In this document: positions 43,671 through 52,494 of the stretch, piece after piece
Position numbering within the stretch: position 1 is the first letter of the stretch
Layout: each line of letters opens with the position of its first letter
Assembly (NCBI GenBank): GCA_019638845.1
Contig: JAHBSZ010000003.1
Span: 124,001-188,000 of the forward strand
Reading direction: 5' to 3'
DNA from: Salinibacterium sp.
GTDB lineage: Bacteria; Actinomycetota; Actinomycetes; Actinomycetales; Microbacteriaceae
DNA length: 64,000 nucleotides
Notes under the pieces: model-generated
Databases searched by the model: none
Seen by the model: only the letters and a program-made list of their open reading frames with translations
Told to the model about the DNA's origin: nothing
Program-made: the position numbers and the translations under genes

Positions 43671-43862
43671 CGTATTTCCGTTCTCTCCCCACCCCGAGAA
43701 GGTCGATGCGCACCCAACAGCCGCACATCTGGATCAACCGTGACACACCTGTTATCTACTGTCAATCACTGTGGCTGTTGTTAAGTGAATTTACCTGCCG
43801 GAAACATTTCAGTTCCGGAGGCGTCACGGAATGTTTTCAGAAGCGCATGGCACGCTTGTCTT
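43671..43862. promoter_or_regulatory. divergent control region between the LysM and Rv2175c-like genes
   Basis: The 192-base region holds an imperfect inverted repeat, AAACATT (43802-43808) and AATGTTT (43830-43836), around TTCCGGAGGCG. On the minus strand a TTGACA hexamer reads toward the LysM gene from about 43767, but no convincing -10 box pairs with it. I see no other feature. Confidence 0.3.
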
Positions 43863-44204
43863 GTGACCGAAACACCCGCCATCGACTGGCTCACAATCCC
43901 CGACCTCACTGAAATGCTGGGCCTCAAGGTGAGTCAGGTCCGCCGACTTATCGAAGATCGGTCCCTGCTCGCTAGCCGCATCGACGGTGTGTGGAAGGTG
44001 CCCGCGGCCTTCATCGTCGACGGGGAACCGATGCACGAGTTGCGCGGCACGATCATTCTGCTCGGCGATTCCGGATTCTCGGATGAGGAAGCCATGAACT
44101 GGCTCATCACCAGTGACGAGAGTCTTGGAATCGCTCCGATTGACGCGCTCAAAGCTGGCAGAAAGGCTGAGGTCCGCCGGGTGGCCCAGTCGCTAGCCTT
44201 CTAG
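43863..44204 (+). CDS. Rv2175c family DNA-binding protein
   Basis: A 113-residue winged-helix protein (TIPDLTEMLGLKVSQVRRLIEDR, then GVWKVPAAFI). In M. tuberculosis Rv2175c binds DNA and is phosphorylated by PknL, whose gene is adjacent; here the PASTA kinase gene lies two genes away. The start is GTG 43863, without a strong ribosome-binding site. Its last codons are part of an 8-bp tandem repeat that continues past the stop. Confidence 0.88.
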   Translation: MTETPAIDWLTIPDLTEMLGLKVSQVRRLIEDRSLLASRIDGVWKVPAAFIVDGEPMHELRGTIILLGDSGFSDEEAMNWLITSDESLGIAPIDALKAGRKAEVRRVAQSLAF

Positions 44205-44232
44205 CCGCCTAGCCTTCTAGCCTTCTAGCCGC
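44193..44232. repeat. five tandem copies of an 8-bp CTAGCCNN unit
   Basis: The units are CTAGCCTT, CTAGCCGC, CTAGCCTT, CTAGCCTT and CTAGCCGC, end to end across 40 bases. The first two overlap the end of the Rv2175c-like gene, including its TAG stop. The array fills the gap to the convergent polyprenyl synthase gene. Confidence 0.9.
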
Positions 44233-44238
44233 ACTGAG

Positions 44239-45360
44239 TCAGTAGACGCGGTTCGTCACCGTATCGGCGAGCTCGAGCAGTTGTCGACGTGCGGAAGACG
44301 CGAGCGGAGCATCCTGCATCGCTTCCTTGGCGAGCGCGACGTTGTGATCGATGAGGCGTTCGACCTGCTCGACAACTCCGCATTCCCGCAGGGTGTTGCG
44401 CATGATGTTTACCTGGTTCGCATCAAGCTCTGGGTCGCCCAGTAGTTCGTCCATCAGGCTGCGCGCCTGCGAGGAGAGCTTCTGGCGCGCGAGTGCGATG
44501 AGTACGGTTCGCTTTCCTTCCCGTAGGTCATCGCCGGCGGGTTTTCCGGTTACAGCGGGGTCGCCGAACACGCCGAGGAGATCGTCGCGCAGTTGGTATG
44601 CGATGCCCAGCGGAAGGCCGAAGGCGCGAAGGGCCGCGAGTTGATCGAGGCTCGCGCCGCCCAGAGCAGCGCCAATGACGAGTGGCGCTTCCACGCTGTA
44701 TTTTGCCGACTTGTACACGATGACGCGGTGTGCGCGGGGGAGCGCATCCACCTCGGAGTTCCGCGACCATGCGCTCTCCTCGAGAATGTCGAGGTACTGG
44801 CCCGCGGTCACCTCGGTTCGCATGCGCGCAAACTCGGCCCGACCAGCTCGGCCGGCCGCCCGGCTCGCGAAGTGCTCGGTACCGGAGTCGAAGAGTTCGT
44901 CGCTCCACCCCAAGAGCAGGTCGCCGAGCAACAATGCGCTGGAGAGACCGAATCGTGCGGGATCGCCAGCCCAGCCCTCGTCTTCGTGGATGGCCTCGAA
45001 CCTCTTGTGGGCTGACGCGGCGCCGCGACGAGTGTCCGATCGGTCCATGATGTCGTCGTGCACGAGCGCTGCCGCGTGGAACACCTCGAGCGCAGAGGCA
45101 GCGAGGACGAGCCCGGGGAAGTCGGCTGATACCGCGTCATCCGGCAGGGGGTCAAAGCCATCGGCGAGCGAACTTGCCGATTGCCAACCCCAATAGCAGA
45201 ACAGCGCTCTGAAGCGCTTGCCACCCGAGAGGAAGGAGCTTGCTAGATCGGTAATGCGCACGAGTTCCGGGGCGATGTGCTCAAAGTCCGTCGAGCGGGC
45301 GGCGAGGAACTCATCGATACTCAGTTGAACAAGGTCAACTAACCGGTTACTCTCAGCCAC
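44239..45360 (-). CDS. polyprenyl diphosphate synthase (IdsA/GGPP synthase-like)
   Basis: A 373-residue trans-prenyltransferase that elongates isoprenoid diphosphates. The first Asp-rich motif is HDDIMDRSDTRRG. The second is RDDLLGVFGDP, a variant lacking the last Asp that I believe is common in actinobacterial enzymes. GKPAGDDLREGKRT is also conserved. The start is GTG 45360, 6 bases after a TAGGCT -10 box on the minus strand. It probably supplies precursors for menaquinone, carotenoids or the undecaprenyl carrier; chain length is not predictable. Confidence 0.92.
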   Translation of the reverse strand: MAESNRLVDLVQLSIDEFLAARSTDFEHIAPELVRITDLASSFLSGGKRFRALFCYWGWQSASSLADGFDPLPDDAVSADFPGLVLAASALEVFHAAALVHDDIMDRSDTRRGAASAHKRFEAIHEDEGWAGDPARFGLSSALLLGDLLLGWSDELFDSGTEHFASRAAGRAGRAEFARMRTEVTAGQYLDILEESAWSRNSEVDALPRAHRVIVYKSAKYSVEAPLVIGAALGGASLDQLAALRAFGLPLGIAYQLRDDLLGVFGDPAVTGKPAGDDLREGKRTVLIALARQKLSSQARSLMDELLGDPELDANQVNIMRNTLRECGVVEQVERLIDHNVALAKEAMQDAPLASSARRQLLELADTVTNRVY

Positions 45361-45366
45361 CCACCT

Positions 45367-45395
45367 AGCCTAGCCACCGCAGCGAGGCGTATTAT
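45367..45395. promoter_or_regulatory. divergent -10 boxes of the polyprenyl synthase and DUF3040 genes
   Basis: On the minus strand TAGGCT (45367-45372) lies 6 bases from the GTG at 45360. On the plus strand TATTAT (45390-45395) fits the DUF3040 gene, with a leader of about 35 bases that contains GAGGGGAACAGG. Confidence 0.45.
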
Positions 45396-45435
45396 GAAGG
45401 TTCACGCGTCGATCCCGAGGGACGAGGGGAACAGG

Positions 45436-45813
45436 ATGCCACTTTCCGAGCAGGAGCAGCGCCTCCTGGAAGAGATGGAGCGCAGTCTCTATCAAAACGA
45501 CGCCGATTTCGTTGCGACAGTGAGTTCGCGCACCGGCCGCACCAACTACACGATGGTCGTGATCGGGATCCTCATCGGCATTCTCGGGATTGCGACGCTC
45601 GTAGCGGGCGTCATCATCCGTCAGCCGCTCGTGGGAGTACTGGGGTTCGCGATCATGTTCGTGGGCGTCCTGTTGGCGGTGGCGCCGCCCCGCAAGACTG
45701 CAAGCATCCCGACACGTGATATCCCGCGAAAGTCAAAGTCCGGGTCCACGTCCGGCTCATTCATGCAGGGGCTAAATGACCGTTGGGATCGTCGTCAGGA
45801 CGGTCGCGACTAG
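45436..45813 (+). CDS. DUF3040 domain-containing membrane protein
   Basis: A 125-residue protein of an actinobacterial family often found directly before mraZ. The N-terminus MPLSEQEQRLLEEMERSLYQND is the signature. Two adjacent transmembrane helices (about 37-60 and 65-85) follow, and the tail is basic and Gly/Ser-rich. The start is ATG 45436 with GAGGGGAACAGG upstream. Its function is unknown; the location suggests a link to division or wall synthesis. A strong terminator follows it. Confidence 0.88.
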   Translation: MPLSEQEQRLLEEMERSLYQNDADFVATVSSRTGRTNYTMVVIGILIGILGIATLVAGVIIRQPLVGVLGFAIMFVGVLLAVAPPRKTASIPTRDIPRKSKSGSTSGSFMQGLNDRWDRRQDGRD

Positions 45814-45831
45814 CGACACTTCTCGAACGTA

Positions 45832-45863
45832 GGGGCCAGCCTTCGGGCTGGCCCCCTTTTTTT
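45832..45863 (+). terminator. intrinsic terminator with a UUCG tetraloop before mraZ
   Basis: GGGGCCAGCC (45832-45841) pairs perfectly with GGCTGGCCCC (45846-45855) around a TTCG loop, and seven T follow (45857-45863). It separates the DUF3040 gene from the dcw cluster. Confidence 0.95.
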
Positions 45864-45981
45864 GTCCAATCTCGGGCCAGTTTGGGAGATCCGCCTCCAT
45901 TTTCCTCCACCCCAAGATTCCTTGTAAATACTGGGCAGTCGGGGTACAAAAGAAGGAAATTGTTGCCAATTTCTAGGAAAG

Positions 45982-46011
45982 GTGGTGCAAAGTGGAGTAA
46001 AGTGGGGCACA
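45982..46011 (+). promoter_or_regulatory. MraZ operator: three 10-bp direct repeats
   Basis: GTGGTGCAAA, GTGGAGTAAA and GTGGGGCACA lie end to end from 45982 to 46011, 35 bases before the mraZ start. MraZ of other bacteria binds three or more TGGGN boxes separated by 5 bases, the same 10-bp period, and represses its own operon. A small hairpin, GAAATTG/CAATTTC (45956-45973), lies just upstream. Confidence 0.85.
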
Positions 46012-46045
46012 CCTGATCCGGGCCGGAGAATGAGGGGAGGCTTCC

Positions 46046-46477
46046 GTGTTCCTTGGCACCTATGCCCCCAAACTCGACGACAAAGGTCGCGTGATCCTTC
46101 CGGCCAAGTTCCGCGAGGAGCTCTCCTCGGGTCTGGTCGTCACTCGCGGGCAAGAGCGCTGCCTCTACGTCTTCAGTCAGCGTGAGTTCGAAGAGATCCA
46201 CGGCAAGATCCGTCAGGCCTCGATCACCAGCAAGCAGAACCGCGACTTCCTCCGTTTGTTTCTCTCGGGCGCGAACCAAGAGGTCCCCGATAACCAGAAC
46301 CGAGTGACGATCCCTGCGAACCTGCGCGACTACGCCGGCCTCGGAAAAGAACTCACCGTGATCGGTGCGGGCAATCGTGCCGAAATCTGGGACACCGAGG
46401 CGTGGAATACCTACTACGAGAATGCGGAATCCGACTTCGTGAACACGACCGAGGAGGTGATTCCGGGACTCTTCTGA
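46046..46477 (+). CDS. mraZ: transcriptional regulator MraZ
   Basis: A 143-residue protein with two AbrB-like halves ([20 protein letters not shown] and [20 protein letters not shown]) that forms a ring and binds the repeats upstream of its own promoter to control the dcw cluster. The start is GTG 46046 with GGGGAGG upstream. The length and both DxxGR/NxxNR-type motifs are normal. It is the first gene of the cluster. Confidence 0.96.
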   Translation: MFLGTYAPKLDDKGRVILPAKFREELSSGLVVTRGQERCLYVFSQREFEEIHGKIRQASITSKQNRDFLRLFLSGANQEVPDNQNRVTIPANLRDYAGLGKELTVIGAGNRAEIWDTEAWNTYYENAESDFVNTTEEVIPGLF

Positions 46478-46540
46478 CTCCTCCGCGCTGACTCCCAGCC
46501 GTCCGCCCTGGCTTTCTTCCCCGATGCCAGGTCGCAACGG

Positions 46541-47539
46541 ATGGGGATCAGCACCGAGGATCCAGCTCTCGCTCCTGTTCCTATGGCAGACAACAGCTCG
46601 ATTCATACGCCGGTCATGCTCGAACGCACCATCGAGCTCCTCTCGCCTGCGCTCGCACATGACGGTGCCGTGCTCGTCGATGCCACACTCGGGATGGCGG
46701 GCCACGCCGAGGCCTTTCTCGAGCGTTTTCCCGATCTCACTCTGGTCGGGATCGACCGCGACACGGATGCCCTGTCGATAGCCCAGGAACGGCTGGCCGC
46801 GTTTGGCACGCGGGTGCACTTCGCCCATGCGGTCTACGACGAAATCGGGACCGTCCTCGCCGACCGCGGGTTGCCTCGAGTGTCGGGAATCCTCTTCGAT
46901 CTGGGTGTTTCTTCGCTTCAGCTCGATCGTGTTGACCGGGGCTTTTCCTACTCTCAAGACGCACCGCTCGACATGCGGATGGACGCGACGACTGAGCGAA
47001 CAGCGGCTGTGATTCTGGCCACCTACAGCGAAGGGGAGCTGCGTCGCCTCTTCTACGAATTCGGGGACGAGAAGCTCGCCCCGCGCTACGCGAGCAAGAT
47101 TGTTCAGCGCAGGGAGATCGAGCCCTTCGAAACGTCTGCCCAGCTCGTGGACGTACTGATCGCAGCTACCCCGGCCGCGGCACAGCGCGCCGGGCATCCA
47201 GCCAAGCGGGTCTTTCAGGCATTGCGCATCGAGGTCAATCAAGAGCTGTCGGTGCTCGAGCGTGCGATTCCTGCGGCGATCGACGCCCTCGAACTTCATG
47301 GCCGCATGGTCGTGCTTGCGTACCAATCGCTGGAGGATCGAATCGTCAAGCGCGCGCTCCAAGCGCGAGCAGCGTCGACAGCGCCACGTGGACTTCCGGT
47401 GGAGTTGCCGGAGCACAGGCCCGAACTCAAGTTGCTCGTGCGGGGAGCCGAACTGGCTTCGGAAAGCGAGCGCGAGCGGAATCCCCGCGCAACTTCTGTG
47501 CGACTCCGTGCGGTCGAGCGGTTGCGAGACGTCGCGTGA
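46541..47539 (+). CDS. rsmH: 16S rRNA (cytosine(1402)-N(4))-methyltransferase RsmH
   Basis: A 332-residue SAM-dependent methyltransferase that modifies C1402 in the ribosomal P site. It has the SAM motif VDATLGMAGHAEAFLERFP, LFDLGVSSLQLDRVDRGFSYS with DAPLDMRMD, and the C-terminal VLAYQSLEDRIVKRA. A second possible start, ATG 46583 (MADNSSIHTPVMLE), aligns better with homologues; neither has a strong ribosome-binding site. It overlaps the next gene by 4 bases. Confidence 0.95.
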   Translation: MGISTEDPALAPVPMADNSSIHTPVMLERTIELLSPALAHDGAVLVDATLGMAGHAEAFLERFPDLTLVGIDRDTDALSIAQERLAAFGTRVHFAHAVYDEIGTVLADRGLPRVSGILFDLGVSSLQLDRVDRGFSYSQDAPLDMRMDATTERTAAVILATYSEGELRRLFYEFGDEKLAPRYASKIVQRREIEPFETSAQLVDVLIAATPAAAQRAGHPAKRVFQALRIEVNQELSVLERAIPAAIDALELHGRMVVLAYQSLEDRIVKRALQARAASTAPRGLPVELPEHRPELKLLVRGAELASESERERNPRATSVRLRAVERLRDVA

Positions 47540-48123
47540 GCAACCTCGCTACCGCCCGGACTCTTCCCGGGCGCCCAGTCCCACTTGCGGAGCCCCGCAA
47601 CCGTCACATCGAGATCGTGGCGACCCGCTCACAGCGTCGGGCGCGGCCGAAGCTCGCCTACGCCGTTGTCACCATCGTGAGCCTGTGCGCGATCTTTGCA
47701 GCCCAACTGTTGCTCAGCATCGTTGTGTCCGAAGGGGCCTACCAGGTTTCGGCCCTGCAGGACCAGCAGAAGGACCTCTTGCGCACCCAAGACGCGCTTA
47801 CTGAGAAACTCAATGTGCTCGACTCGACACAAAATCTCGGTAGTCAGGCTGCTCACCTCGGAATGGTGCCCAACGCCGGGCCGTACGCCATCGACTTGAC
47901 GACAGGCGCGGTGTATAGCCTTCCCGGAAGTGCGGACCCCGCCGGGTGCGGCGGTACCTGCAACTTGATCACGAACACGCAACTCACGGGCGTGCCCCTG
48001 GTCGACCCGAATTCCCCGGTTGCGACGAATGGACACGCCGACGCAGCTGCGACGAGCACTACCGCGGCCACGCACACTGAACAAGCACCTGTGGACTCGA
48101 TCCCAGCGCCCGTTACCCATTGA
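47536..48123 (+). CDS. ftsL: FtsL-like septum protein
   Basis: A 195-residue single-pass membrane protein. A basic cytoplasmic part (about 1-40) and one transmembrane helix (about 41-62) are followed by a coiled coil (YQVSALQDQQKDLLRTQDAL) and a disordered Thr/Ala/Pro-rich tail. Position and topology match FtsL, which bridges FtsQ and the FtsW-FtsI synthase. The tail is longer than in most FtsL proteins. GTG 47536 overlaps the rsmH stop. Confidence 0.8.
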   Translation: MSNLATARTLPGRPVPLAEPRNRHIEIVATRSQRRARPKLAYAVVTIVSLCAIFAAQLLLSIVVSEGAYQVSALQDQQKDLLRTQDALTEKLNVLDSTQNLGSQAAHLGMVPNAGPYAIDLTTGAVYSLPGSADPAGCGGTCNLITNTQLTGVPLVDPNSPVATNGHADAAATSTTAATHTEQAPVDSIPAPVTH

Positions 48124-48159
48124 CGGCTCCCCCCGACTACTGAGACCTGGAGACGAGCG

Positions 48160-49890
48160 ATGAGAACGCGACGGAGCAGGGCACGAATCTCGGTTGCGGT
48201 CCTCGTGGTCTTCGCCGTCGTCGTCGTATTCGTCATCCGATTGGTCGACATTCAGATTGTCCAAGCGGGGGAGCTCAACGCTGAGTCCCAAGACAAGCGG
48301 GCGCGCACGCTGGTCACCTACGGCACCCGGGGGAATATCGTGGATGCCAGCGGGGCGGTGCTGGCCGACAGCGTGCTGCGCTACGACATCACCGCTTCGC
48401 CCCGGGTGGCACTGTCTCGTTCGGATTCCGTGACCTCGGTACCGGATGCGCTCGCACGAATCGCCGCGATTACGGGCCAAGACCCGGCGGTCATGTATGC
48501 CGACCTCTCCGCTGACCCGAAGTCGGATTTTGCCTACGTCATCAAGAGCGTGAGCCTCGATGTGTACGAGAAGATCGATGCCCTCAACATTCCGTGGATC
48601 TACACGATGCGCCATCCGGCGCGCACGTATCCCAACGGCCAGATCGCCGGCAATCTCGTGGGCTTCATCGGGACCGACGGGCCCCAGGCCGGGCTCGAGC
48701 TCACACAGGACAAGTGTCTCGCCAGCACGGATGGCACCGCGACCTACGAGAGCGCTGAGGATGGCACCCAGCTTCCGGGGAGCGTGGTGACCAGTCAGGA
48801 ACCCAAGGACGGTGGAACCCTGCGACTGACGATCGACCGAGATCTTCAGTGGTACGTCCAACAGCGAATGCAACAGGCGGCCGGTGACCTCGGGGCGACC
48901 TGGACAACCGCCGTCGTGATCCGGATCAGCGATGGCCACCTCATGACTGTCGCCGACTGGCCAACTCTTGACCCCAACAACGTCGATGACGCACTCCGTA
49001 GCGCTTTGGGCTCACGAGCGTTCAGCACCCCCTATGAGCCCGGTTCGACGATCAAGGCACTTACTGCGGCGTCACTTGTCGACGCGGGCGTCGTGACCCC
49101 TGCCTCGGGAGTGGTTGTGCCGTACAGCCTTCCGCAACCCGACGGCAGCTCCATTCACGACGCTTTTTACCACGACACCGAGAATCTCACGCTTACCGGC
49201 GCACTCGTCGAGTCCTCAAACGTGGCAATCGCCCAGTTCTCCGACCTTCTACCCGCGCCACGTCGGCACGACTACATGGCGGCATTCGGTCTGGGCAGCT
49301 ACACCGAGGTCAATTTCAACGGGGAATCGACCGGTGACCTCCCCGACGCCGACCAGTGGTTCGGTCGCAGCAACTATTCCGTGCAGTACGGGCAAGGAAT
49401 TTCGGCAACGTCCGTGCAGATGGCGAGCATCTTCCAGACCCTCGGAAATGGTGGGGTTCGGATGCCGGTCACCCTCGTGGAAGGCTGCCAGTGGCCTGAC
49501 GGCACTGTGACGGACACGCCCTCTTCCGAAGGCAGACGGGTCGTCTCTCAGTCGGCCGCTGACCAGACGATTGCCATGATGGAGCAGGTCGCGAACAAGA
49601 GTGGTTCGGCACCGAACCTGCAGATCCCCGGCTACCGAACTGCGGTAAAAAGTGGAACGGCTGAAGTCGCCGAAAACGGCGAGTATGGCAACAAGGTCGT
49701 AATCTCCTACGCGGGCGTCGCCCCCGCGGACGATCCTCAGTACGCCGTCGTCGTGACCGCAGGCATCCCCGATAGTGTTTACTCGGGTCTCATCGCCCCA
49801 GTGTGGCGCGATGTCATGGCCCAGACGCTCACCACCTTCCGGGTCGCACCGTCGACAACGTCGGCACCCGACCTGCCGGTCTATTGGTGA
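48160..49890 (+). CDS. ftsI: division transpeptidase FtsI (penicillin-binding protein)
   Basis: A 576-residue class B PBP that cross-links septal peptidoglycan. It has one transmembrane helix (about 11-33), a pedestal domain, and the transpeptidase domain with S296-T-I-K299, S352-S-N354 and K497-S-G-T500, all intact. ATG 48160 has GGAG upstream. The next gene is murF, 34 bases after the stop; murE, which follows ftsI in most dcw clusters, is missing. Confidence 0.95.
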   Translation: MRTRRSRARISVAVLVVFAVVVVFVIRLVDIQIVQAGELNAESQDKRARTLVTYGTRGNIVDASGAVLADSVLRYDITASPRVALSRSDSVTSVPDALARIAAITGQDPAVMYADLSADPKSDFAYVIKSVSLDVYEKIDALNIPWIYTMRHPARTYPNGQIAGNLVGFIGTDGPQAGLELTQDKCLASTDGTATYESAEDGTQLPGSVVTSQEPKDGGTLRLTIDRDLQWYVQQRMQQAAGDLGATWTTAVVIRISDGHLMTVADWPTLDPNNVDDALRSALGSRAFSTPYEPGSTIKALTAASLVDAGVVTPASGVVVPYSLPQPDGSSIHDAFYHDTENLTLTGALVESSNVAIAQFSDLLPAPRRHDYMAAFGLGSYTEVNFNGESTGDLPDADQWFGRSNYSVQYGQGISATSVQMASIFQTLGNGGVRMPVTLVEGCQWPDGTVTDTPSSEGRRVVSQSAADQTIAMMEQVANKSGSAPNLQIPGYRTAVKSGTAEVAENGEYGNKVVISYAGVAPADDPQYAVVVTAGIPDSVYSGLIAPVWRDVMAQTLTTFRVAPSTTSAPDLPVYW

Positions 49891-49924
49891 GACAAATCTG
49901 ACCCTCACCACCGGGAGCAAGACC

Positions 49925-51361
49925 GTGATCGACATGAGCATCGCCGAAATCGCTAGGGCGATCGGCGGCACGTTCGTCGGTTCCAGCGCCGGCAGCACGA
50001 CACAGATCGCAGAAGCGGTTGTGGCCGGGACTGTGCGTACAGACTCGCGCGCGGTGGAGCGCGGCGACATCTTCTTTGCACTGCCGGGGGAGGTCACCGA
50101 TGGTCACCTCTTTGTGTCCGCTGCGGTCGACGCGGGGGCTGCCCTTGTTGTTGCGGAGCGGCCGGTCGAGGCCGATGTCGCCCAGATAGTTGTTGCCGAC
50201 GGTGTTGTGGCGCTCTCGGATCTTGCGCGCGACGTGGTGTCGCGAGTACGCGCAGGGGGCGAGCTCAAGGTCGTCGCGGTCACAGGCTCCAACGGCAAGA
50301 CCACCACCAAGAACATGCTGCGCGCAATTCTCGGGGCCGAGGGGAAGACCGTCGCACCCGTCGGATCGTTCAACAACGAGGTCGGCGCCCCCATCTCCAT
50401 GCTCGGGATCGAACACGACACGAAGTACCTCGTGGTTGAGATGGGCGCGGATGGCGTGGGCGACATCGCCAAGCTCGTGTCGGTGGCTAAACCCGATGTC
50501 GGCATCGTGCTCACGGTCGGGCTCGCACACATCGGGAAGTTCGGGTCGGCCGACGCCATCGAACTCGCGAAGGGTGAGATGGTCGCCGACCTGCCGCCCA
50601 CCGCGGTCGCGGTACTCAATGCCGATGATTCGCGCGTGGTGCGGATGGCTCAGCGCACGACAGCGCGAGTGCAGTGGTTTGGCCTGTCGGCGTCGGCGGA
50701 CGTGCGCGCTGAAGCAGTCGAGACGACGGCATCCGGAACATCCTTCACGGTGGTCGCGGACGGCGAGCGCACCCGTGTGAACCTCCGAATACTGGGGGAG
50801 CACCACGCAATGAATGCCCTCGCCGCCATCACTGCGGCTCGTGCCATCGGGATCCCCATCGAGCGTTCGGTGGAAGCGCTCGAAAGTCTCGTGCGAGCCG
50901 AGCGATGGCGCATGGAAGTGCTCGACGGCCCTGACGGCGTGGTCATCATCAACGACGCGTACAACGCGAGCCCAGACTCGATGGCGGCCGCTCTCAAGAC
51001 GCTCGCCGAACTCACGCGGGGCGACTCCCATCGTTCGGTGGCGGTGCTGGGGGAGATGGCTGAACTCGGTGATTTTGCGGATGACGAGCACGATCGAATC
51101 GGTCGTCTCGTCGTTCGGCTGAACATCGGCCAGCTCATCGTCGTCGGGCACAATGCCCGGCATATTCACAACGCTGCAGGTCTCGAAGGGTCGTGGGACG
51201 GGGAGTCGCTGCTCGTGGAGACCGCTGATGAGGCATACGCTCTAGTGCGTGACCGACTGCGCGAGGGGGATGTGGTTCTCGTGAAATCCTCCAAGTCCGC
51301 AGGCCTGAGGCTTCTCGGCGACCGCTTAGCCGGTCTGGAATCATCGGAGGTTCCCGCGTGA
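49925..51361 (+). CDS. murF: UDP-N-acetylmuramoyl-tripeptide--D-alanyl-D-alanine ligase MurF
   Basis: A 478-residue Mur ligase that adds D-Ala-D-Ala to the UDP-MurNAc-tripeptide. Motifs seen are [13 protein letters not shown] (ATP binding), the MurF-specific [17 protein letters not shown] and [11 protein letters not shown]. The start is GTG 49925, with GGGAGC 7 bases upstream; ATG 49934 is a less well placed alternative. It overlaps mraY by 4 bases. Confidence 0.95.
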   Translation: MIDMSIAEIARAIGGTFVGSSAGSTTQIAEAVVAGTVRTDSRAVERGDIFFALPGEVTDGHLFVSAAVDAGAALVVAERPVEADVAQIVVADGVVALSDLARDVVSRVRAGGELKVVAVTGSNGKTTTKNMLRAILGAEGKTVAPVGSFNNEVGAPISMLGIEHDTKYLVVEMGADGVGDIAKLVSVAKPDVGIVLTVGLAHIGKFGSADAIELAKGEMVADLPPTAVAVLNADDSRVVRMAQRTTARVQWFGLSASADVRAEAVETTASGTSFTVVADGERTRVNLRILGEHHAMNALAAITAARAIGIPIERSVEALESLVRAERWRMEVLDGPDGVVIINDAYNASPDSMAAALKTLAELTRGDSHRSVAVLGEMAELGDFADDEHDRIGRLVVRLNIGQLIVVGHNARHIHNAAGLEGSWDGESLLVETADEAYALVRDRLREGDVVLVKSSKSAGLRLLGDRLAGLESSEVPA

Positions 51362-52494
51362 TCGCCCTTCTCGTCGCTGGCGGATTCTCACTGGCTTTCA
51401 CGCTGTTGCTCACCCCGCTCTTCATCAAGCTCTTCAACAAGCTCAAGTGGGGTCAGTTCATTCGGGATGACGGCCCGCAGTCGCATCACACGAAGCGCGG
51501 GACGCCCACGATGGGCGGAATCATCTTCATTCTCGGCGCCACAGTCGGCTATGTCGTCGGTCATCTCATCGGCCAGACCGACATGACCCTGGTTGGCATG
51601 CTCGTGATCTTCTTGATGGGCGGGATGGGACTTGTCGGGTTCGTTGACGACTTGCTCAAGACCCGGAAGCAGCGCAGTCTCGGACTCGGCGGTTGGGCGA
51701 AGATCACCGGCCAGGTCATCGTCGCTTCGGTCTTCGCTATTGTCGCGCTCAACTTTCCCGATGAAAACAACCTCACCCCGGCTTCGACCATCATCGACGG
51801 CGTTCGCCACACCTACGTCTCCGGCGTGCGTGACATCTCCTGGCTCGACTTCGCGACCTTCGGCCTCCTCGCCGGCGGAGTCATCTTCGCTCTCTGGTCC
51901 ACGCTCATCATCGTGAGCACGTCGAACGGCGTTAATGTCGCAGACGGACTGGACGGCCTCGCCTCGGGTGCCGCGATCTTCGCGATCTCGGCCTATATCT
52001 TCATCGGCTTCTGGCAGTCCAACCAATCCTGCTTCAGTGAGAATCTCCTCTCCGAGAATGCGGACTACTGCTATGCGGTGCGCGACCCACTCGACCTCGC
52101 GGTCATCGCCGCAGCGATCGCCGGCGCGCTCATCGGCTTTCTGTGGTGGAACACTCACCCCGCGCAGATCATCATGGGAGATACCGGCTCCCTTGGCCTC
52201 GGTGGGGCGTTGGCAGCGCTCGCGATCTTGAGCCGCACCGAGCTGCTGCTGGTTCTGATCGGTGGTTTGTTCCTGGTCGTGACCGGTTCGGTCATTCTTC
52301 AGCGGACATGGTTCAAGATCACCAAACGTGTCTATGGCCAGGGTCGACGGATCTTCCTCATGAGCCCGTTGCATCACCACTTCGAGCTCAAGGGCTGGGC
52401 AGAGATCACTGTTGTCGTGCGGTTCTGGCTCATTGCCGCGCTCTTCGTTGCGGTAGGAGTCGGCGTCTTCTACCTCGAATGGGTAACTCGCTAA
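51358..52494 (+). CDS. mraY: phospho-N-acetylmuramoyl-pentapeptide transferase MraY
   Basis: A 378-residue membrane enzyme with about ten helices that makes lipid I from UDP-MurNAc-pentapeptide and undecaprenyl phosphate. Conserved segments are [20 protein letters not shown], the [15 protein letters not shown] active-site loop, [12 protein letters not shown] and the C-terminal [19 protein letters not shown] 51358 overlaps the murF stop. Confidence 0.97.
   Translation: MIALLVAGGFSLAFTLLLTPLFIKLFNKLKWGQFIRDDGPQSHHTKRGTPTMGGIIFILGATVGYVVGHLIGQTDMTLVGMLVIFLMGGMGLVGFVDDLLKTRKQRSLGLGGWAKITGQVIVASVFAIVALNFPDENNLTPASTIIDGVRHTYVSGVRDISWLDFATFGLLAGGVIFALWSTLIIVSTSNGVNVADGLDGLASGAAIFAISAYIFIGFWQSNQSCFSENLLSENADYCYAVRDPLDLAVIAAAIAGALIGFLWWNTHPAQIIMGDTGSLGLGGALAALAILSRTELLLVLIGGLFLVVTGSVILQRTWFKITKRVYGQGRRIFLMSPLHHHFELKGWAEITVVVRFWLIAALFVAVGVGVFYLEWVTR

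Noticed and set aside
44193-44232. CTAG repeat array as a CRISPR remnant
   Set aside because: The units are 8 bp, directly adjacent and without spacers, and no cas genes are in the window.
45761-47416. Minus-strand open frame of about 550 codons opposite mraZ and rsmH
   Set aside because: It covers a clear terminator, the MraZ operator and two conserved genes on the plus strand, and its translation has no known domain.
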